Part shown: positions 11,132-23,788 of the stretch, one piece after another
How positions within the stretch are numbered: position 1 is the stretch's first letter
Layout: the number at the start of each line of letters is the position of its first letter
NCBI GenBank assembly: GCA_944990035.1
Contig: CALYLX010000024.1
Span: 47,385 to 111,384 of the forward strand
Origin: Clitopilus passeckerianus
Lineage: Eukaryota > Basidiomycota > Agaricomycetes > Agaricales > Entolomataceae
Reading direction: 5' to 3'
DNA length: 64,000 nt
Made by a program: the position numbers and the translations under genes
The notes under the pieces: model-generated
What the model saw: only the letters and a program-made list of their open reading frames with translations
What the model was told of the DNA's origin: nothing
The model's database searches: none

Positions 11132-13210
11132 TTATAGTTCCGTCAACGACTGAATAAGCTTGACAGCATGGGGAGACCTGGGCTTGATATCACAGGGGAA
11201 CTCGAGAGGTTGACTATTATCGGGGTGAGCACGGAGACTGGTGGGTTTTTACAGTCGACTTACGCGATCAGCAATCCTCTGTACTCCTCAGAGACTTCGA
11301 TGTCATTGCCCTTAGAGTCCTTGCGTTTTGAGATATCGAAAGTGGAAAGAATGGATGCGGCGGTGAGCATCAAAATTGACTGAGCAATGTGGCGTCCGGG
11401 GCATATCCTGATAACAAGAACAATTAGACGATATTAACGCTGCAGGGTGGACAGTCGTTACCTCCTGCCGAAACCAAAGCTGATATCCATGGGATTCCTC
11501 CCTGGGCAGTCAATTTTCCCATCTTTGTAGTAACGCTCAGGTCGGAACTTGCGAGGCTCCGGGAAATCACGCTCGTCGTTCAACATTGCCCTTCAGTAAG
11601 TGTCAGCCACAAGAGCATCGGCTCAACCCAGTAGGATATCTACCAGTGATTGGGGGCCACCAGGGCGTCCTTCTGAATCAAAAGTCCTTCGAAGATATCG
11701 TCCTCGATAACCGAGTGGGTTACACCTAGGTATTCCATGAGTAAATCGGCTCTCATAGGTTAGACACTACGTGAAACTGACCTATAGGTGTAATTGGCTG
11801 CCACCTGAAAATTTCCCAAACAACTGCGGTGAGGTATGGCAGAGTCTCCGGGGTCAAGTCTTCATGGGTGGGCAGACGTCCCTGCAATACCGAATCTAGT
11901 TCAGCTTGAGCCTTCTTCTGCACATCAGGGTGAAGCATCATTGAAAGAATCAGAGTTCCCAATGCAGCAGTGGTCGTATCGGAGCCAGCTATTGAAGCCA
12001 TGAGGCTACGAAGGTAAAAATAAGGAGATCAATTGTTACTCACCCAAATAGACCGCTCCAGCAACGTCCCTAACAAACATGGGGTCCTTTGCGGACTCGG
12101 AATCCTCGAGGGCATTGGTGACGAACGAGTGGTTATAGTTGCCGCCTGAGCGCTGCAGATGAAGTCAGCAACAGAAGACGGCTGAGATGAGGCAGCTATT
12201 GACGCACCATCATCTTTCGTGAGGCTTCGAAGGGGGTGTTCAGGGTCTCTCGAGCCAACTCTCTAGACCACGCGGCCTTCCTCAGGAATGCTGCTCCAGG
12301 GGTCCACTCAGGAAGATTCTGAAGGGCGGGTATAATATCGACCGCGTGAGCTCCCGCAGCAAAGATATCTGAACCATCGGTAGCAGCTTTCTCTGCCAGG
12401 TTCACATACGGATCGTTATTCGTTTCGACCTTGACGCCGTACGTCATATCAAGAGTGATGGCGCCGGGAACACTGCATAATATTGTCAGGGCTTTGAACC
12501 AATATGGAAGGATAAGAGGAAGGGTTGACTCACTGTCGAATGTGCTTGAAGAAATCATCAGGGTGCGCGAGAAGTTGGGTGAGCAACCTATGGATGTAGA
12601 ACTCCTCCCGAGTTTGGTGCATCTCTGGAATGCTGAACCACTTCGTGAAGAGCTTGCGAGCCCTTCTCCACGATTCGCCGTATTTCCATGTGGAAAACTG
12701 GAAGCCCCAACCACACCTGCAAAGATTGTGTTCGTTAGGATGAATCGTTGAACCGGAGGTATTTGCTAAGCGTACAGATTGAACATGGTCGAGGTCGGCC
12801 TGCGAAAGATCGCTCGATTAGCACCTGAAACAGTAACATATAGGTGCCAACTCGTACCTGCTTGAGTAAATTCCCGACCTCTTGTCGAGCAGTTCAACGG
12901 CGACTCGGTATGAGTTTAGTACAACAATGTTGGTACCAAGAGTGCCAAAGTGCACGATTTCAGAGTCTTCACACCCAGTCAAATGAGCTTCAATCGTATA
13001 TCGGAGAATATACCACGTACTGTGCTCTTTTCCGACCTTCTCAAATAGTTGGGCGTCAAGACCGGCTGGCATATTCAGCAGATTGTCGATAAACGGAAGC
13101 TTAGGAGGTCCCGGAGGCAACTGCTTGACTTTCCTTTGCCATTTTACAAGCAGAATAATGGTATAGCCAGCAGCGAGTGTTGCCAAGATGAGTTCACGAG
13201 AGAGAGACAT
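11132..13210 (-). CDS. Cytochrome P450, tandem copy C
   Basis: Third paralog. Start ATG 13210-13208 (MSLSRELILATLAAGYT), with an upstream in-frame ATG at 13225 as alternative; stop TAA 11134-11132. It has a membrane anchor, hinge QRKVKQLPPGPPKLPFIDN, an AGSDTTTAALGT I-helix, a K-helix with WEIFRW, and FGFGRR then ICPGRHIAQSILMLTAAS around the haem Cys. The splice from GKEH into NSEIVHFG restores the canonical strand. Being first in the array and somewhat more diverged (LPEWTPGAAF versus LPEWMPGAGF in B), it may be the oldest copy. Function is inferred as oxidation of a lipophilic substrate. Confidence 0.85.
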
Positions 13211-13852
13211 GACAGCGGGAGACAAAAATGTGCAGTATTCAGTTGGAAGAAACTTACATATTTATCGTCTTCTCGCCGCGTAACCGTATTCGGGTCGTGT
13301 TTCCAGGCTAGACATGTAATATAACCCCATGGATGTTGGTTTGAATGTCCACGTTCAATCAATCCTCTGCGAACATCAGGCCTTCTCAGGGCAGAAGCAA
13401 ACCCAGAGATCTCGATGACACCGATAGATGTATACAAAGACCGACATCAATCCATCAAGTATCTTGTGTGTGAACACCCTGCGGGCATTCGGACCCTCAC
13501 TTGGCCTAATTTCAGTGCAACTCGCAGGGTCATCAGGTACAGGGACAACGTGCCAGCCGTTTCGTCACAAGGGGAAGGCGAGAACCGTTCAACTTCACAT
13601 CTACTTTTCACCGAAACAACTCAGCAAAGAAGCTGTTGGTTGCGCTGCAAAAACTTCAGCTCCACTGACTGTCGCTGAGAGTTACCTGAATTTCTCCTTG
13701 GAGAATGAATCCATACATTGACCACAGACGATCTCTCTTAAATGGGGGTTTGAATTCTCACCAGGAGCGTAAGCTTAGTCGTTTGAATGTGTGTGCATTC
13801 CGCTGCTCTGTCACAATTATAAATAAAGGAGTAGTTAGTTTCCAAGGCCACC
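13211..13852. other. Intergenic upstream of P450 copy C
   Basis: Three overlapping ORFs under 100 codons are present, but none has domain, splice or codon support. No repeat or RNA gene was recognised. Confidence 0.45.
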
Positions 13853-14603
13853 TCATTGGGCAGCCATCCGGTTTGTCGGCTGATATCTTGTATTGTCTAC
13901 ACAATTAAGGTTAATCGAGGCAAATGATATTTAGATTTGCTCACCATCTAGAGATGCCCACACAGAACTGGAGAGCCTGTTCAGGATGGAACGCTACACT
14001 CAAGAGCAAAAGCCACTTACATCGATGCCATGCGCATTACAATGTCTTTATCTTGTTCGGTCATGTTCTCCACGTTCCCCTCACGGTCGGTCTTTAGAAT
14101 CAAGATGCCACCATGCCATATAGCTTCAGGGGACATGCATAACCCCACCACATAGCGGTTTTGGAGGACATAGGGACATGCCTGAGATTCCCAGAGAATG
14201 ACGAAATGATCTCTGTCGTCCTCATCTGGCGGACGAACTTCACCCATAATACGAGTGTTCTCGGGTTCCCCAGGTAAAGGTGGCAAGTTGTCCCAGTTAT
14301 ATCTATGGCAGGGTACCCAGTCTTCGATGTTGAAGTCACGATAAGACTTCCCGTCTGGCGAACTGGATTCCTTACGCCGGACAGGGACTATTTGGGTATG
14401 ACGACAGTGAACGCCCATGTAGAACGCATCGCAGGCGCCCTTTGAAATGCATCAACATAAGTAAAAAGGCGTTGCATTTCAAGAGCTATTACTTGAGTAC
14501 TCACATTAGGGAATTCCTCGGCGGTCATCTCCTCGACTTTGCGATAGACGACTTCATCTGTAGCTGTGAAGAGGCGATGGTCAGTGTTGGCTGGAAGAGA
14601 CAT
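13853..14603 (-). CDS. Conserved fungal hypothetical protein, duplicated-unit copy 1
   Basis: Not assigned to a known family. Start ATG 14603-14601 (MSLPANTDHRLF). An intron with GTGAGT donor follows FPN and joins to GACDAFYMGVHCRHTQ. The middle is polar with PVRRKESSSPDGK and WVPCHRYNWDNLPP; a hydrophobic region near VVGLCMSPEAIWHGGILIL follows. Without further splicing the protein stops at 14020-14018. Two more good introns (GTAAGT...CTCCAG; GTGAGC...TGTGTAG) would extend it to a TGA at 13855-13853. A diverged, disabled copy lies at 17068-17572, each followed upstream by an oxidoreductase gene. Soluble protein, role unknown; pairing with the enzyme suggests a linked function. Confidence 0.6.
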
Positions 14604-15144
14604 GTTGGTGGGTGTGGATTGTGAAACAAGCTAGGACGGATCGTTCGTATTCACGCAGACACTCTTTAAAGGCCTGATACAGCCCGGCAATCAAACTTCC
14701 AATACTAGGAGGGAAGGCAATTGACCAAGCCATAATGATAGACATGATGAAACTCAGTCCTTCAATCGCAATTCAGCAGAGATCCATGTAACGGTTAGTC
14801 TCGGTGACATTCTGTTTGTCGACTGTTCTAGAAAGTATACCGGCAGCCAAGGCACCAAACTCCGTTCGACATATATGTGTAGTTTAACGACTGGTCTACC
14901 TGCTGACCGAGCTATTGCGCCACAGGTTTAATGACCGACACCCGGCGACTATTATCTTGTTAGGGCATGGGGCGCGATATAGGAGCCGGGCTGAAGTTAG
15001 AAAGTGTCAAAAAACCGGCGCTGAGTACTAGTGAGTATCGTAGATACGAGGAAACAGTCCCCTGAGAATACTGATGCTGGCGGGTGATCACGTCAAAAGA
15101 GCCAACACCAGAAACGAAAGGAGGAAGATATGTTCGTTAGACCA
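14604..15144. other. Intergenic, part of duplicated unit
   Basis: Shares blocks with 17573-17814 (for example CCGGCGCTGAGTACT, GAGAATACTG, GAGCCAA), showing that the duplication spans the intergenic DNA. This copy is longer. No gene is seen. Confidence 0.5.
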
Positions 15145-16466
15145 TTAGGAAACAGTAGGATCTACTTTGACGACAATCTTCCCCGTTGCCCTCGAACTCA
15201 TCATTCTCTCGTACGCCTTCAGGACATCATCGAACTCGTAGACCGAATCAACAACTGGCTTAATAGTTCCTGAATAAAAGACCATTCGGACAAGCTGAAT
15301 CGACAACCCGTAGTGAAGAACACATACCGTTGACAATCATTTCCTGGATTTCTTGGAGTCGCCTCTTGTTATTTTTCACGAGGTGGAACCTGAAATTAGT
15401 TAGCAAAAATACCAACCGATGTAGAAGAGCTTCCTCTCAACTTGTATCTCCTCTTAGTTCCACCCAACCAGGACGGAATAAGGAAAGCAGAAAAAGCAGT
15501 TTGAACGGTCAGCCAAAGTTGGTGAAGGGAGAGATCCTTCGGCATAGGCCCAGTCGAGACATAGATGCCGTTTGGTGCCAGATAGGCCGGGCTATGCGTG
15601 TAAAGGGATGAATCTATCAATGCCACCGCGTCATAAATTACATGGAACTTCGGAGACGGCGGGTTCTTGGAAAGGTATTCGTGAAGAGGTTCCTTGGTGT
15701 AGTCGATTACCTGAAGACCCTTAGCGAAGAGGAAACACGGTGATGAAGCATTGACAAACCTCGTCTGCGCCCAATTTCTTGACATAGTCCAAGTTTCTGG
15801 TGGATGCGGTCGCAACCACTTTAGCGCCCTTGGCCTTTGCTATTTGAATTGCGAAGGCACCGACAGCAGAGCTGCCACCGTTGATCAAAACCGTCTGGCC
15901 TGCCTCCAGTTTGCCGACATCGAACATGCCCTCATACGCTGTTTGAGCAGTGAGCGTGATCCCAGCAGCTTCAACGGGAGAAATGTTATCGGGTCGCAGT
16001 ACGATGTGGTCCGCTGGAAGGCGGACATATTCGCAAAGGGAGCCTTGTTTCGTTTTGGGACCCAATTCTATATTCTGTCAGCAAACAGCAAAGAGGAGAG
16101 TGAAGAGACATACCAGCTGAAACATAGCCAAACACTTGGTCGCCAGCTTTGAATTCAGTATCACCCCCGTCAGCGATAACCCCGGAGAAATCGTGTTCTG
16201 CGGGGAGCGGCCTTCTCGCAAGAAAGTTAGGCGCCAATCTCATTACTTTATATCCTCTAGAAGAATTTCAAATTAATGAAGTCGTCCGAAATTTTTTCTT
16301 GATATACTTACACTGGATTGAGTGCAGCTGCTTGAACCTTGACAAGGACCTGTCCCGGCTCTAGCTCAGATGATATCGGCCAGTCGTTTCTGAGCTTCAG
16401 TGCTGTCTCTGGCCGTCCTCGACGTTCGATAACCCAGGCTTTTTGGGTTTGGACTTTGAAGGACAT
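15145..16466 (-). CDS. Quinone oxidoreductase / zinc-binding alcohol dehydrogenase-like MDR enzyme, copy 1
   Basis: Medium-chain dehydrogenase/reductase expected to use NADPH. Start ATG 16466-16464 (MSFKVQTQKAWVIERRGRP), stop TAA 15147-15145 after KVDPTVS. The GroES-like half carries EPGQVLVKVQAAALNP, then AEHDFSGVI and GDQVFGYVSA. The Rossmann half has the nucleotide loop GGSSAVGAFAIQIAKAKGA. No structural or catalytic zinc Cys cluster is seen, so a QOR/enoyl-reductase type is likelier than a zinc ADH. Several introns are needed; one has a GTTGAG donor after RRY and restores YKFHLVKNN. It is the intact partner of the copy at 17815-19138 and sits beside the hypothetical gene at 13853. Possibly acts with the neighbouring P450s; this is inference. 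Confidence 0.8.
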
Positions 16467-17067
16467 GATCTACGAGAAAGACCACTTTGCGAAGGACCCG
16501 GTTTTTGAACGTACTTGATCTCGGACCGCCGCTTCATGTCATTGGTTCCTTCGCCCGGTGACACTGCTCAATAGACAGAATACACCACTGTAAAACGCGC
16601 TGCGGCAGTCGGTTTGTAATATTCTCAAATGATCATATTCACATTCTAAAACGCGTCGTAAGAGTACACTCACAGAACCCAGTGCCGCAAGCATGTGAAT
16701 TTTCGTATCATGTATTGGCGAAAGGCTTCGAATTCTGCCGTACAGGGTACGCAATGTCTTCGGCAGGCCTGTCTTTGTTGAGCCTGCAAGTATTAGTTGT
16801 CATACTCTTTATTCATTCACGAGCAGCCTCCATTCAGCCGTCTGGCAGTTGGGCGTCAATTCGCAAAGGAGCATAATGCATGTGCGCCAGCGGATGCTCT
16901 ACTACCCTCCGGCTCTTTAAACAGCATATTTATTTCTTCTTCTCGTAGTTATACTAGGTTACCTTCATAGCCGTATCGGGTGCAGAGCTCCTGCCGCCTA
17001 TATTTTTATGTCTTTTTCCATGGGCTGGTCCCGAGTCTATCTTTTTCCTGGTTTGAGTTGACGTCAA
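16467..17067. other. Junction between the two duplicated units
   Basis: No gene is seen. It lies between the start of oxidoreductase copy 1 and the truncated 3' end of the duplicated hypothetical gene. The breakpoint of the duplication should fall here or at about 17140. Confidence 0.4.
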
Positions 17068-17572
17068 TCAAGGTATGAAGGTCATTGAGTCATTGAAATT
17101 CGTGGGGACGGGCAGAGCTCGTGTCAAAATCGCCATGTTTGCTTGACACGCCTGAGATTCCCGGAGAATGAGGGAAGGATCTCTGTCTTCCTCATCTGGC
17201 GGACGACTTTCACCTATGTTGCGAGTGTTCTCAGGCTCCCCGGATAAAGATGGCAGGTTGTCCCAGTTATATCTATGGCAGGGTACCCAGTCTTCGACGT
17301 TGAGATCACAATAAAACTTCCCGTCTGGCGAACTGGATTCCTTCCGCCGGACAGGGACTACCTGGCTATAACGACAGTGGACGCCCATGTAGAACGCGTC
17401 GCAGGCACCCTTTGAAATGCATCAACATAAGTAAAAGGTGTTGCATTTCAGGAGCTATAACCTGAGTACTCACATTAGGGAACCCCTCGGCGGCCATCTC
17501 CTCAACTTTGCGATAGACGACATCATCTGTAGCCGTGAAGAGGCGATGGTCAGCGTTAGGTGGAAGAGATAT
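17068..17572 (-). pseudogene. Truncated copy 2 of the hypothetical gene
   Basis: Close paralog of 13853-14603. The start codon is ATA (17572-17570) where copy 1 has ATG, followed by SLPPNADHRLFTATDDVV. The first intron is conserved (GTGAGT donor after FPN). Similarity continues through MGVHCRYSQVVPVRRKESSS to about ESQAC (near 17145). It then breaks abruptly into unrelated sequence with a stop at 17070-17068, so the C-terminal third is missing. Loss of both start and 3' end argues for a pseudogene. An upstream in-frame ATG (17686) exists, but its extra residues are not shared with copy 1. Confidence 0.65.
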
Positions 17573-17814
17573 GTAGGTGGATTGGTTGTAAAACAAGCTA
17601 GGACGGTTCGTATACTCGGTGACTATTATCTGGTTAGGGCCGAGGCACAAAATAGAAGCCGGGATTCTGAAATTTGAAGGTGTCAAAGAACCGGCGCTGA
17701 GTACTGGGGAGTACTGTTGATACGAGGCAACCGCGCCTTGAGAATACTGGCGGGTTGATAGGTCAAGAGAGCCAATACCGGAAACGAAAGAAGAAAATTA
17801 TGTTTGTTAGACCG

Positions 17815-19138
17815 TCAGGAAACAGTAGGATCTACTTTGACAACAATCTTCCCAGTTGCCCTCGAACTCGTCATCCTCTCGTATGCCTTCAAGACGTCGT
17901 CAAACTCATAGACCGAATCAACAATTGGCTTAACGGTCCCTAGTAAAGGCCCATTCAGTCAAGTTGGAATCGCCAACTTGTAACGGGGATTACACACCAT
18001 TAGCGAACATTTCCTGGATTTTTTGGAGTCGTCTCTTATTATTTTGGACGATGTGCACCCTGAATTCGGTTAGCAGAAATAGGAGCCGATGTGGATGGGG
18101 TTCCTCAACTTATATCGCCTCTTGGCTCCACCCAACCAGGACGGGATGAGGAATGCAGAAAAAGCGGTTTTTATGGTCAGCCAAAGCTGGTGAAGGGAGA
18201 GATCCTTCGGCATGGGTCCTGTGGAGACATAGATGCCGTCTGGAGCCAGATATGCTGGGCTATGTGTGTAGAGGGATGGATCTATCAAGGCCACCGCGTC
18301 GTAGATGAGAGGGAACTTCGGAGAGGGTGGGTTCTTGGTGAGGTATGTGTAGAGAGGTTCTTTGGTGTAGTCAATAACCTAGAGACCCTTAGCAGAGAGT
18401 AAAGACGAAATACGGTAATGAAGCGTTGACAAACTTCGTCTGCACCTAACTTCTTAACATAATCCAAGTTTCTGGCGGATGCAGTTGCAACAACTTTCGC
18501 ACCTTTGGCTTTCGCTAATTGGATTGCGAATGCACCGACGGCCGAGCTTCCGCCGTTGACTAAGATATTTTGGCCCGCCTCTAATTTTCCTACTTCGAAC
18601 AGACCCTCGTACGCTGTTTGAGCGGTGAGAGTGGTACCAGCAGCTTCAACAGGCGAAATGTTATCAGGTTGCAGTACGATATGGTCTGCTGGAAGGGGGA
18701 CATATTCGCAGAGAGCACCTTGCTTCGTTTGGGAAGCCAATTCTATATTCTGTCAGAAAACGACGAAGCAGAGAGATAAGGGTTATACCAGCCGAAACGT
18801 AACCAAAGACTTGGTCGCCAGGTTTGAATTCGGTATCGCCCCCTTCAGCGATGACTCCTGAGAAGTCATGCTCTGCGGGTAGCGGCCTCCTCGCAAGGAA
18901 ATTAGGCACCAGTCTCATCACCTTGTATCCTCTGGAAAAGCTCAAATTTACGAAGCCATTCGGAAATTCTTTCAGATACTAACATTGGATTGAGTGCAGC
19001 AGCCTGAACCTTCACAAGAACTTGTCCTGGCTCTAGTTCAGACGGCACCAGCCAGTCATTTCTCAGTTTCAATGCCGCCTCTGGCCGTCCTCGACGTTCG
19101 ATAATCCAGGCTTTTTGGCGTTTGACTTCGGTGGACAT
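17815..19138 (-). CDS. Quinone oxidoreductase / MDR enzyme, copy 2
   Basis: Paralog of 15145-16466 with the same exon plan. Start ATG 19138-19136 (MSTEVKRQKAWIIERRGRP), stop TGA 17817-17815 after KVDPTVS. It has an intact GroES-like half (AEHDFSGVIAEGG, GDQVFGYVSA) and a Rossmann loop GGSSAVGAFAIQLAKAKGA. The C-terminal substrate-cap region is kept, and the intron before TVKPIVDSV uses a GTGTGT donor. Unlike its neighbour, no lesion is seen, so it was probably retained. It is divergent from CRM1 across a 213-bp shared promoter (19139-19351). Confidence 0.8.
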
Positions 19139-19351
19139 TGTGGTTGACGTCAGTCAGGTATGATGGTCATTTGGTCATGTGACTTGACGATTAACACTGC
19201 CGCTCGAGTCCTGAGAACGGGCCCTTTGCCCAACTTCATCGCTGTCCGCTTCGATATCAGCAACGACCATCGCGTCAGTCATCGCAGTCATCACTGACAA
19301 CGACAACAACGACCGCGAGTAACTGCTCTCTTTGATACATATTAGCCCATC

Positions 19352-22300
19352 ATGGAGGTTGGTCGCTTTTTCTTGAACAAGTTCACGACCATGCTCAGTA
19401 ATCAACCTTGTATCCATAGAGTTTACTCGATTTCTCGAAGGATTTTGATGTGTCTCTTATGGACAGAGTGGTCACCGTGTTTTACACGGGCGCCGGACAA
19501 GAGGTACGCAGATATGAACGCGTCTTTGCTCGCTTCGGAAGCTGATCTGATAATTTGCAACCTCCTTAGCGACAAATGGCCCAGCAAGTCCTGACCCAAC
19601 TAGAAGAACACCCAGACTCATGGACGAGAGTGCCAGACATTCTGGAGAAGTCAACTTTCCCCCAATCCAAGGTTCATCGATTTGCCACCTATCACAGTAC
19701 CCACAATTCTGACTAATCTCGCCATAGTACATTGGTCTCCAGATTCTGGAGAAATTAATCACAACCAGGTGGAAAACACTACCAGAAGGGCAGAGACAAG
19801 GTAATGGAGATTTAATTGGTGCTTTACGGCATATACTCAGTTATCATTTTGCAGGAATCCGCAATTTCATTGTTGGCGTGAACGTCAAGGTTGCCTCAGA
19901 TGAGGTTGCTCTTAGAAAGGAGAAGACCTATGTAAACAAGCTCAATCTCGCGCTCGTGCAGGTGGGAAATTTCCGTCGTTTAACCAACCGGACGCGTCTA
20001 ACGCCATCTCAGATCTTGAAACAAGAGTGGCCACACAACTGGCCGACCTTCATCACTGAACTTGTCGAATCCTCTAAAACAAATCTCTCACTATGCGAGA
20101 ATAACATGGTCATCCTGAAATTACTTTCAGAAGAGATTTTCGACTTCTCAGCCGAGCAGATGACGCAGAACAAGATAAAGAATCTCAAAAACCAGATGTG
20201 TGTGGAGTTCACAGAGATCTTCAAGCTTTGTTCCGAGGTGCTGGAAGAAGCGCAGAAGACTTCTCTGATCAAAGCTACGCTGGAGACTCTGTTGAGGTTC
20301 TTGAACTGGATTCCACTGGGTTATATCTTTGAGACTACTGTGATCGATTTGCTGTTGAACCGCGTAAGTCATCGCTCGAAGTCAGCAAACGTATTCGCTT
20401 ACCATACTTTCTCAGTTCTTAGAAGTTCCAGATTTCCGGAATGTCACCTTAAAGTGTCTTGCCGAGATCGCAGCTCTAAACGTCGGGCCAGAATATGATC
20501 CCAAATTCGTCATCCTCTTTGCTATGGTTATGACTTCCGTCAATCGCATGATCCCCCCCAGTACCAACATCGCGTCAGCATACGCAAACGCGGGCGATGC
20601 CGGTCAAGAACTCGTCCTCAATCTTGCGCTCTTCCTCGCAAACTTCCTGTCAAATCACCTCCGCGCCGTCGAGACAGAAAGCAACCGCGATGTGCTCCTG
20701 AATGCTCACCTATACATGGTCAAAATCTCGCAAGTTGACGAACGCGAAATTTTCAAGATCTGCCTTGAGTATTGGCTCAAACTCGTCGCGGAACTGTATG
20801 AGGAGATTCAAAGTTTGCCCATCGGCGACTCAGGTCTTCTCATGGGTTTGAGCTTGGGTAACGATCCCGCCCGGAACGTCTTGAATGGGATTTCATTGAG
20901 GAAGAACATCTACTCGGACGTGCTATCAAACCTGCGGTTGGTTGTTATTGAAAGAATGGTTAAACCAGAAGAGGTTCGTGATAGTCTGCTTTTCCCTTCA
21001 TATTGCACCAATAAAATGTGTGTCTAGGTCCTTATCGTTGAGAACGACGAAGGAGAAATTGTGAGGGAGTTCATGAAGGAGAGCGATACCATCGTGCTTT
21101 ACAAGTCCATGCGCGAACTACTCGTCTACCTCACGCATTTGGACGTGAATGACACGGAAACGATACTCACGGAGAAGCTTGCCAAGCAAGTGGATGGTTC
21201 TGAATGGTCGTGGAATAACTTGAATACCCTTTGCTGGGCTATTGGTTCGATTTCTGGCGCAATGAGTACGTAGCCTTGACATCATCCCTCCATGGACTGG
21301 CTCTAACCATTTTATCTTATGACTAGATGAGGAAACGGAGAAGCGATTCTTGGTGACCGTCATCAAGGATCTCCTCGGCCTCTGTGAAATCAAGCGTGGC
21401 AAAGACAACAAGGCGGTCGTCGCCTCTGACATCATGTACATTGTCGGCCAATACCCACGATTCCTCAAGGCCCACTGGAAATTCCTGAAGACGGTCGTCA
21501 ACAAGCTCTTCGAATTCATGCACGAGACCCATGAAGGTGCGTCATCCTCGAAGCATGATGAATAGCTTCTCAACAGAAAATCCCCTCTTTTAGGTGTCCA
21601 GGACATGGCTTGCGATACTTTCATCAAGATCGCCCAGAAATGTCGCCGCCACTTCGTCATGCAGCAATCTGGAGAGGCAGAACCCTTCATTGATGAAATC
21701 CTCCGCGGCTTGCACAGAATTACGCTGGACCTTTCGCCACAACAGGTGCATACATTCTATGAAGCCGTCGGCTACATGATTTCTGCGCAGCCCAACAAGC
21801 CCCAGCAAGAGAAGTTGATTCTCAAGCTTATGGAATTGCCCAATAATGCTGTAAGTTGTACTGCTGTGCAAATGCTGATGGTGGCTCTGATTTTCTGGAA
21901 TTTCGTTAGTGGGACTCTCTCATGGCCCAAGCTGCCCAGAACATGGACGTGCTCGGAAGCGCAGACAACATCAAAATTCTATCGAACGTTCTGAAGACCA
22001 ACGTTTCGGCTTGCAGTTCAATAGGCAATTTGTATCTGCCTCAGATTGGGCGCATATTCCTGGACATGTTGGGTTTGTATAAGGCTGTCAGTGGTATCAT
22101 TAGTGAGACCATTGCAAAAGAGGGTCAGTCGAGCTGTGTTTGTACCTTCTGGGCATTGCTAACATCTCTTAGGTATCATTGCAACAAAAACGCCGAAGAT
22201 CAGGCAGCTCCGGACGGTGAAAAAGGAGATCCTCCGGCTCATGGAGACCTACATTAAGAAGTCCGAGGACCTCGAAACTGTCAACAACAGCTTCATGCCG

Positions 22301-23434
22301 CCGTTACTTGATGCCATTCTCGGAGACTACAATCGCAATGTTCCTACCGCCAGAGATGCCGAAGTCCTCAACGTTATGGCCACCATCACGACCCGGTTGG
22401 GTGTATGTTGTTTTCTGCCACCACCGTGATTATCGCTGAATTTATTTGATCTTCCAGAGCCTTCTGACCCCTCAGATCCCGGCCATCCTTGATGCTGTTT
22501 TCGAACCAACATTGAACATGATCAATCAAGATTTCGCCGAATTCCCAGAGCACCGTGTTGGCTTCTTCAAACTCCTTCGGGCCATCAACATGAACTGCTT
22601 CCCAGGTGCGTTCGATGAGAGAAAACACCCTGATTTTGCGGACTGAACCAGTTTTCGTTTCTAGCACTCCTCGGAATCCCACCCCAGCAGTTCAAGCTAT
22701 TCATGGATAGCATCATCTGGGCAATTAAGCATACGATGCGTGACATTGCAGATACTGGCCTGAACTGTGCGTAATTCCTTCGTCATTGTGGTGGTGGAGA
22801 ACACTGACATGCATCTTATTCCGGTTAGTGTGCTTGGAGGTGGTCAACAATTTCGCAAATGCAACCGATGAAGTTCGGAATGCGTTCTTCGCACAATATT
22901 TCCTCAGCATCGTACAAGACACCTTCTTCGTCCTTACGGACACCGATCACAAGAGCGGCTTTAAGCTTCAGAGCGTCCTCCTTGCGCGCATGTTCCAACT
23001 TGTAGAAACGGGTGCAGTTCAAGCACCGCTCTTTGACCCTTCGCAGGTTAATCCGCCGCCTGAATCCAACGCCGTCTTCCTCAGCCAGTACACCGCAAAT
23101 CTCCTTAAGACTGCTTTCCCTCACGTGCAACCGTAAGCTGTTCGGTCTCCTGATCTAACTCGCGCCAAACTCATGTTGTTCATTTTATAGGACTCATGTT
23201 GATACGTTCGTCCGAGCACTCAGAGAGAACAACAACGATATCAACCGATTCAAGCTATCACTCCGGGATTTCCTCATTCAGCTCAAGGAGTTTTCAGCAG
23301 GTGACAACGCTGAGTTGTACCTGGAAGAAAAGGAAGCAGAAGCCCAGAGGAAGGCTCAAGAGGAACGACAAGCTGCAATGAGGATCCCCGGAATGCTAAA
23401 GCCCGATCAGATTGACGAAAGCGAGGACATTTAA
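19352..23434 (+). CDS. CRM1: Exportin-1 (CRM1)
   Basis: Nuclear export karyopherin that binds leucine-rich NES cargo with RanGTP. Start ATG 19352: M-E, an intron (19358 on), then [20 protein letters not shown], matching the family N-terminus; stop TAA 23432-23434 after IDESEDI. About a dozen or more short introns. Strong blocks include [43 protein letters not shown] and [21 protein letters not shown]. The NES-groove Cys is present in [11 protein letters not shown] (codon TGT 21383-21385), the residue that confers leptomycin B reactivity in human and S. pombe CRM1. The acidic C-terminal tail is conserved. Divergently arranged with the oxidoreductase at 17815-19138. Confidence 0.95.
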
Positions 23435-23788
23435 GCACATCTTGGTTTGTTATCTTATTGTCCGAACTGCGTTTTTGGTTTTTTTTTTTCAAACACCTCA
23501 TGTTCATCTTATACGTAATGACTGCACGATAACTCCCCCCTACCTCGCTCATATTCCTCTCCCTTTCCGGGCTTCCCTCATTAAACCGTGAACTACTCGC
23601 TATTCTTTTTTGCTGCTCTCGAAATGACTCTATCAATATGTACTTCTAGCACAAGAATTTAAATAATGTAGAATCAGAATCATATTATTTTGCATTGCGA
23701 ATGGCTTCCAGACCAAATAAGCGATGATTGATGATCTAAGAGATCTTACCGACTTGGACGTTAACCATATCACCTCTTCACGTCCTCC
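23435..23788. other. Intergenic CRM1 / TMA20
   Basis: A T-tract at about 23481-23489 just after the CRM1 stop is compatible with 3' UTR sequence. No gene is seen. Confidence 0.4.

Larger units (their letters stand above)
13853..19138 (-). repeat. Tandem duplication of a two-gene unit
   Basis: Unit 1 is 13853-16466 and unit 2 is 17068-19138, both on the minus strand. Coding and intergenic blocks correspond in order; unit 2 has lost the 3' part of its hypothetical gene and is shorter between genes. Confidence 0.75.
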
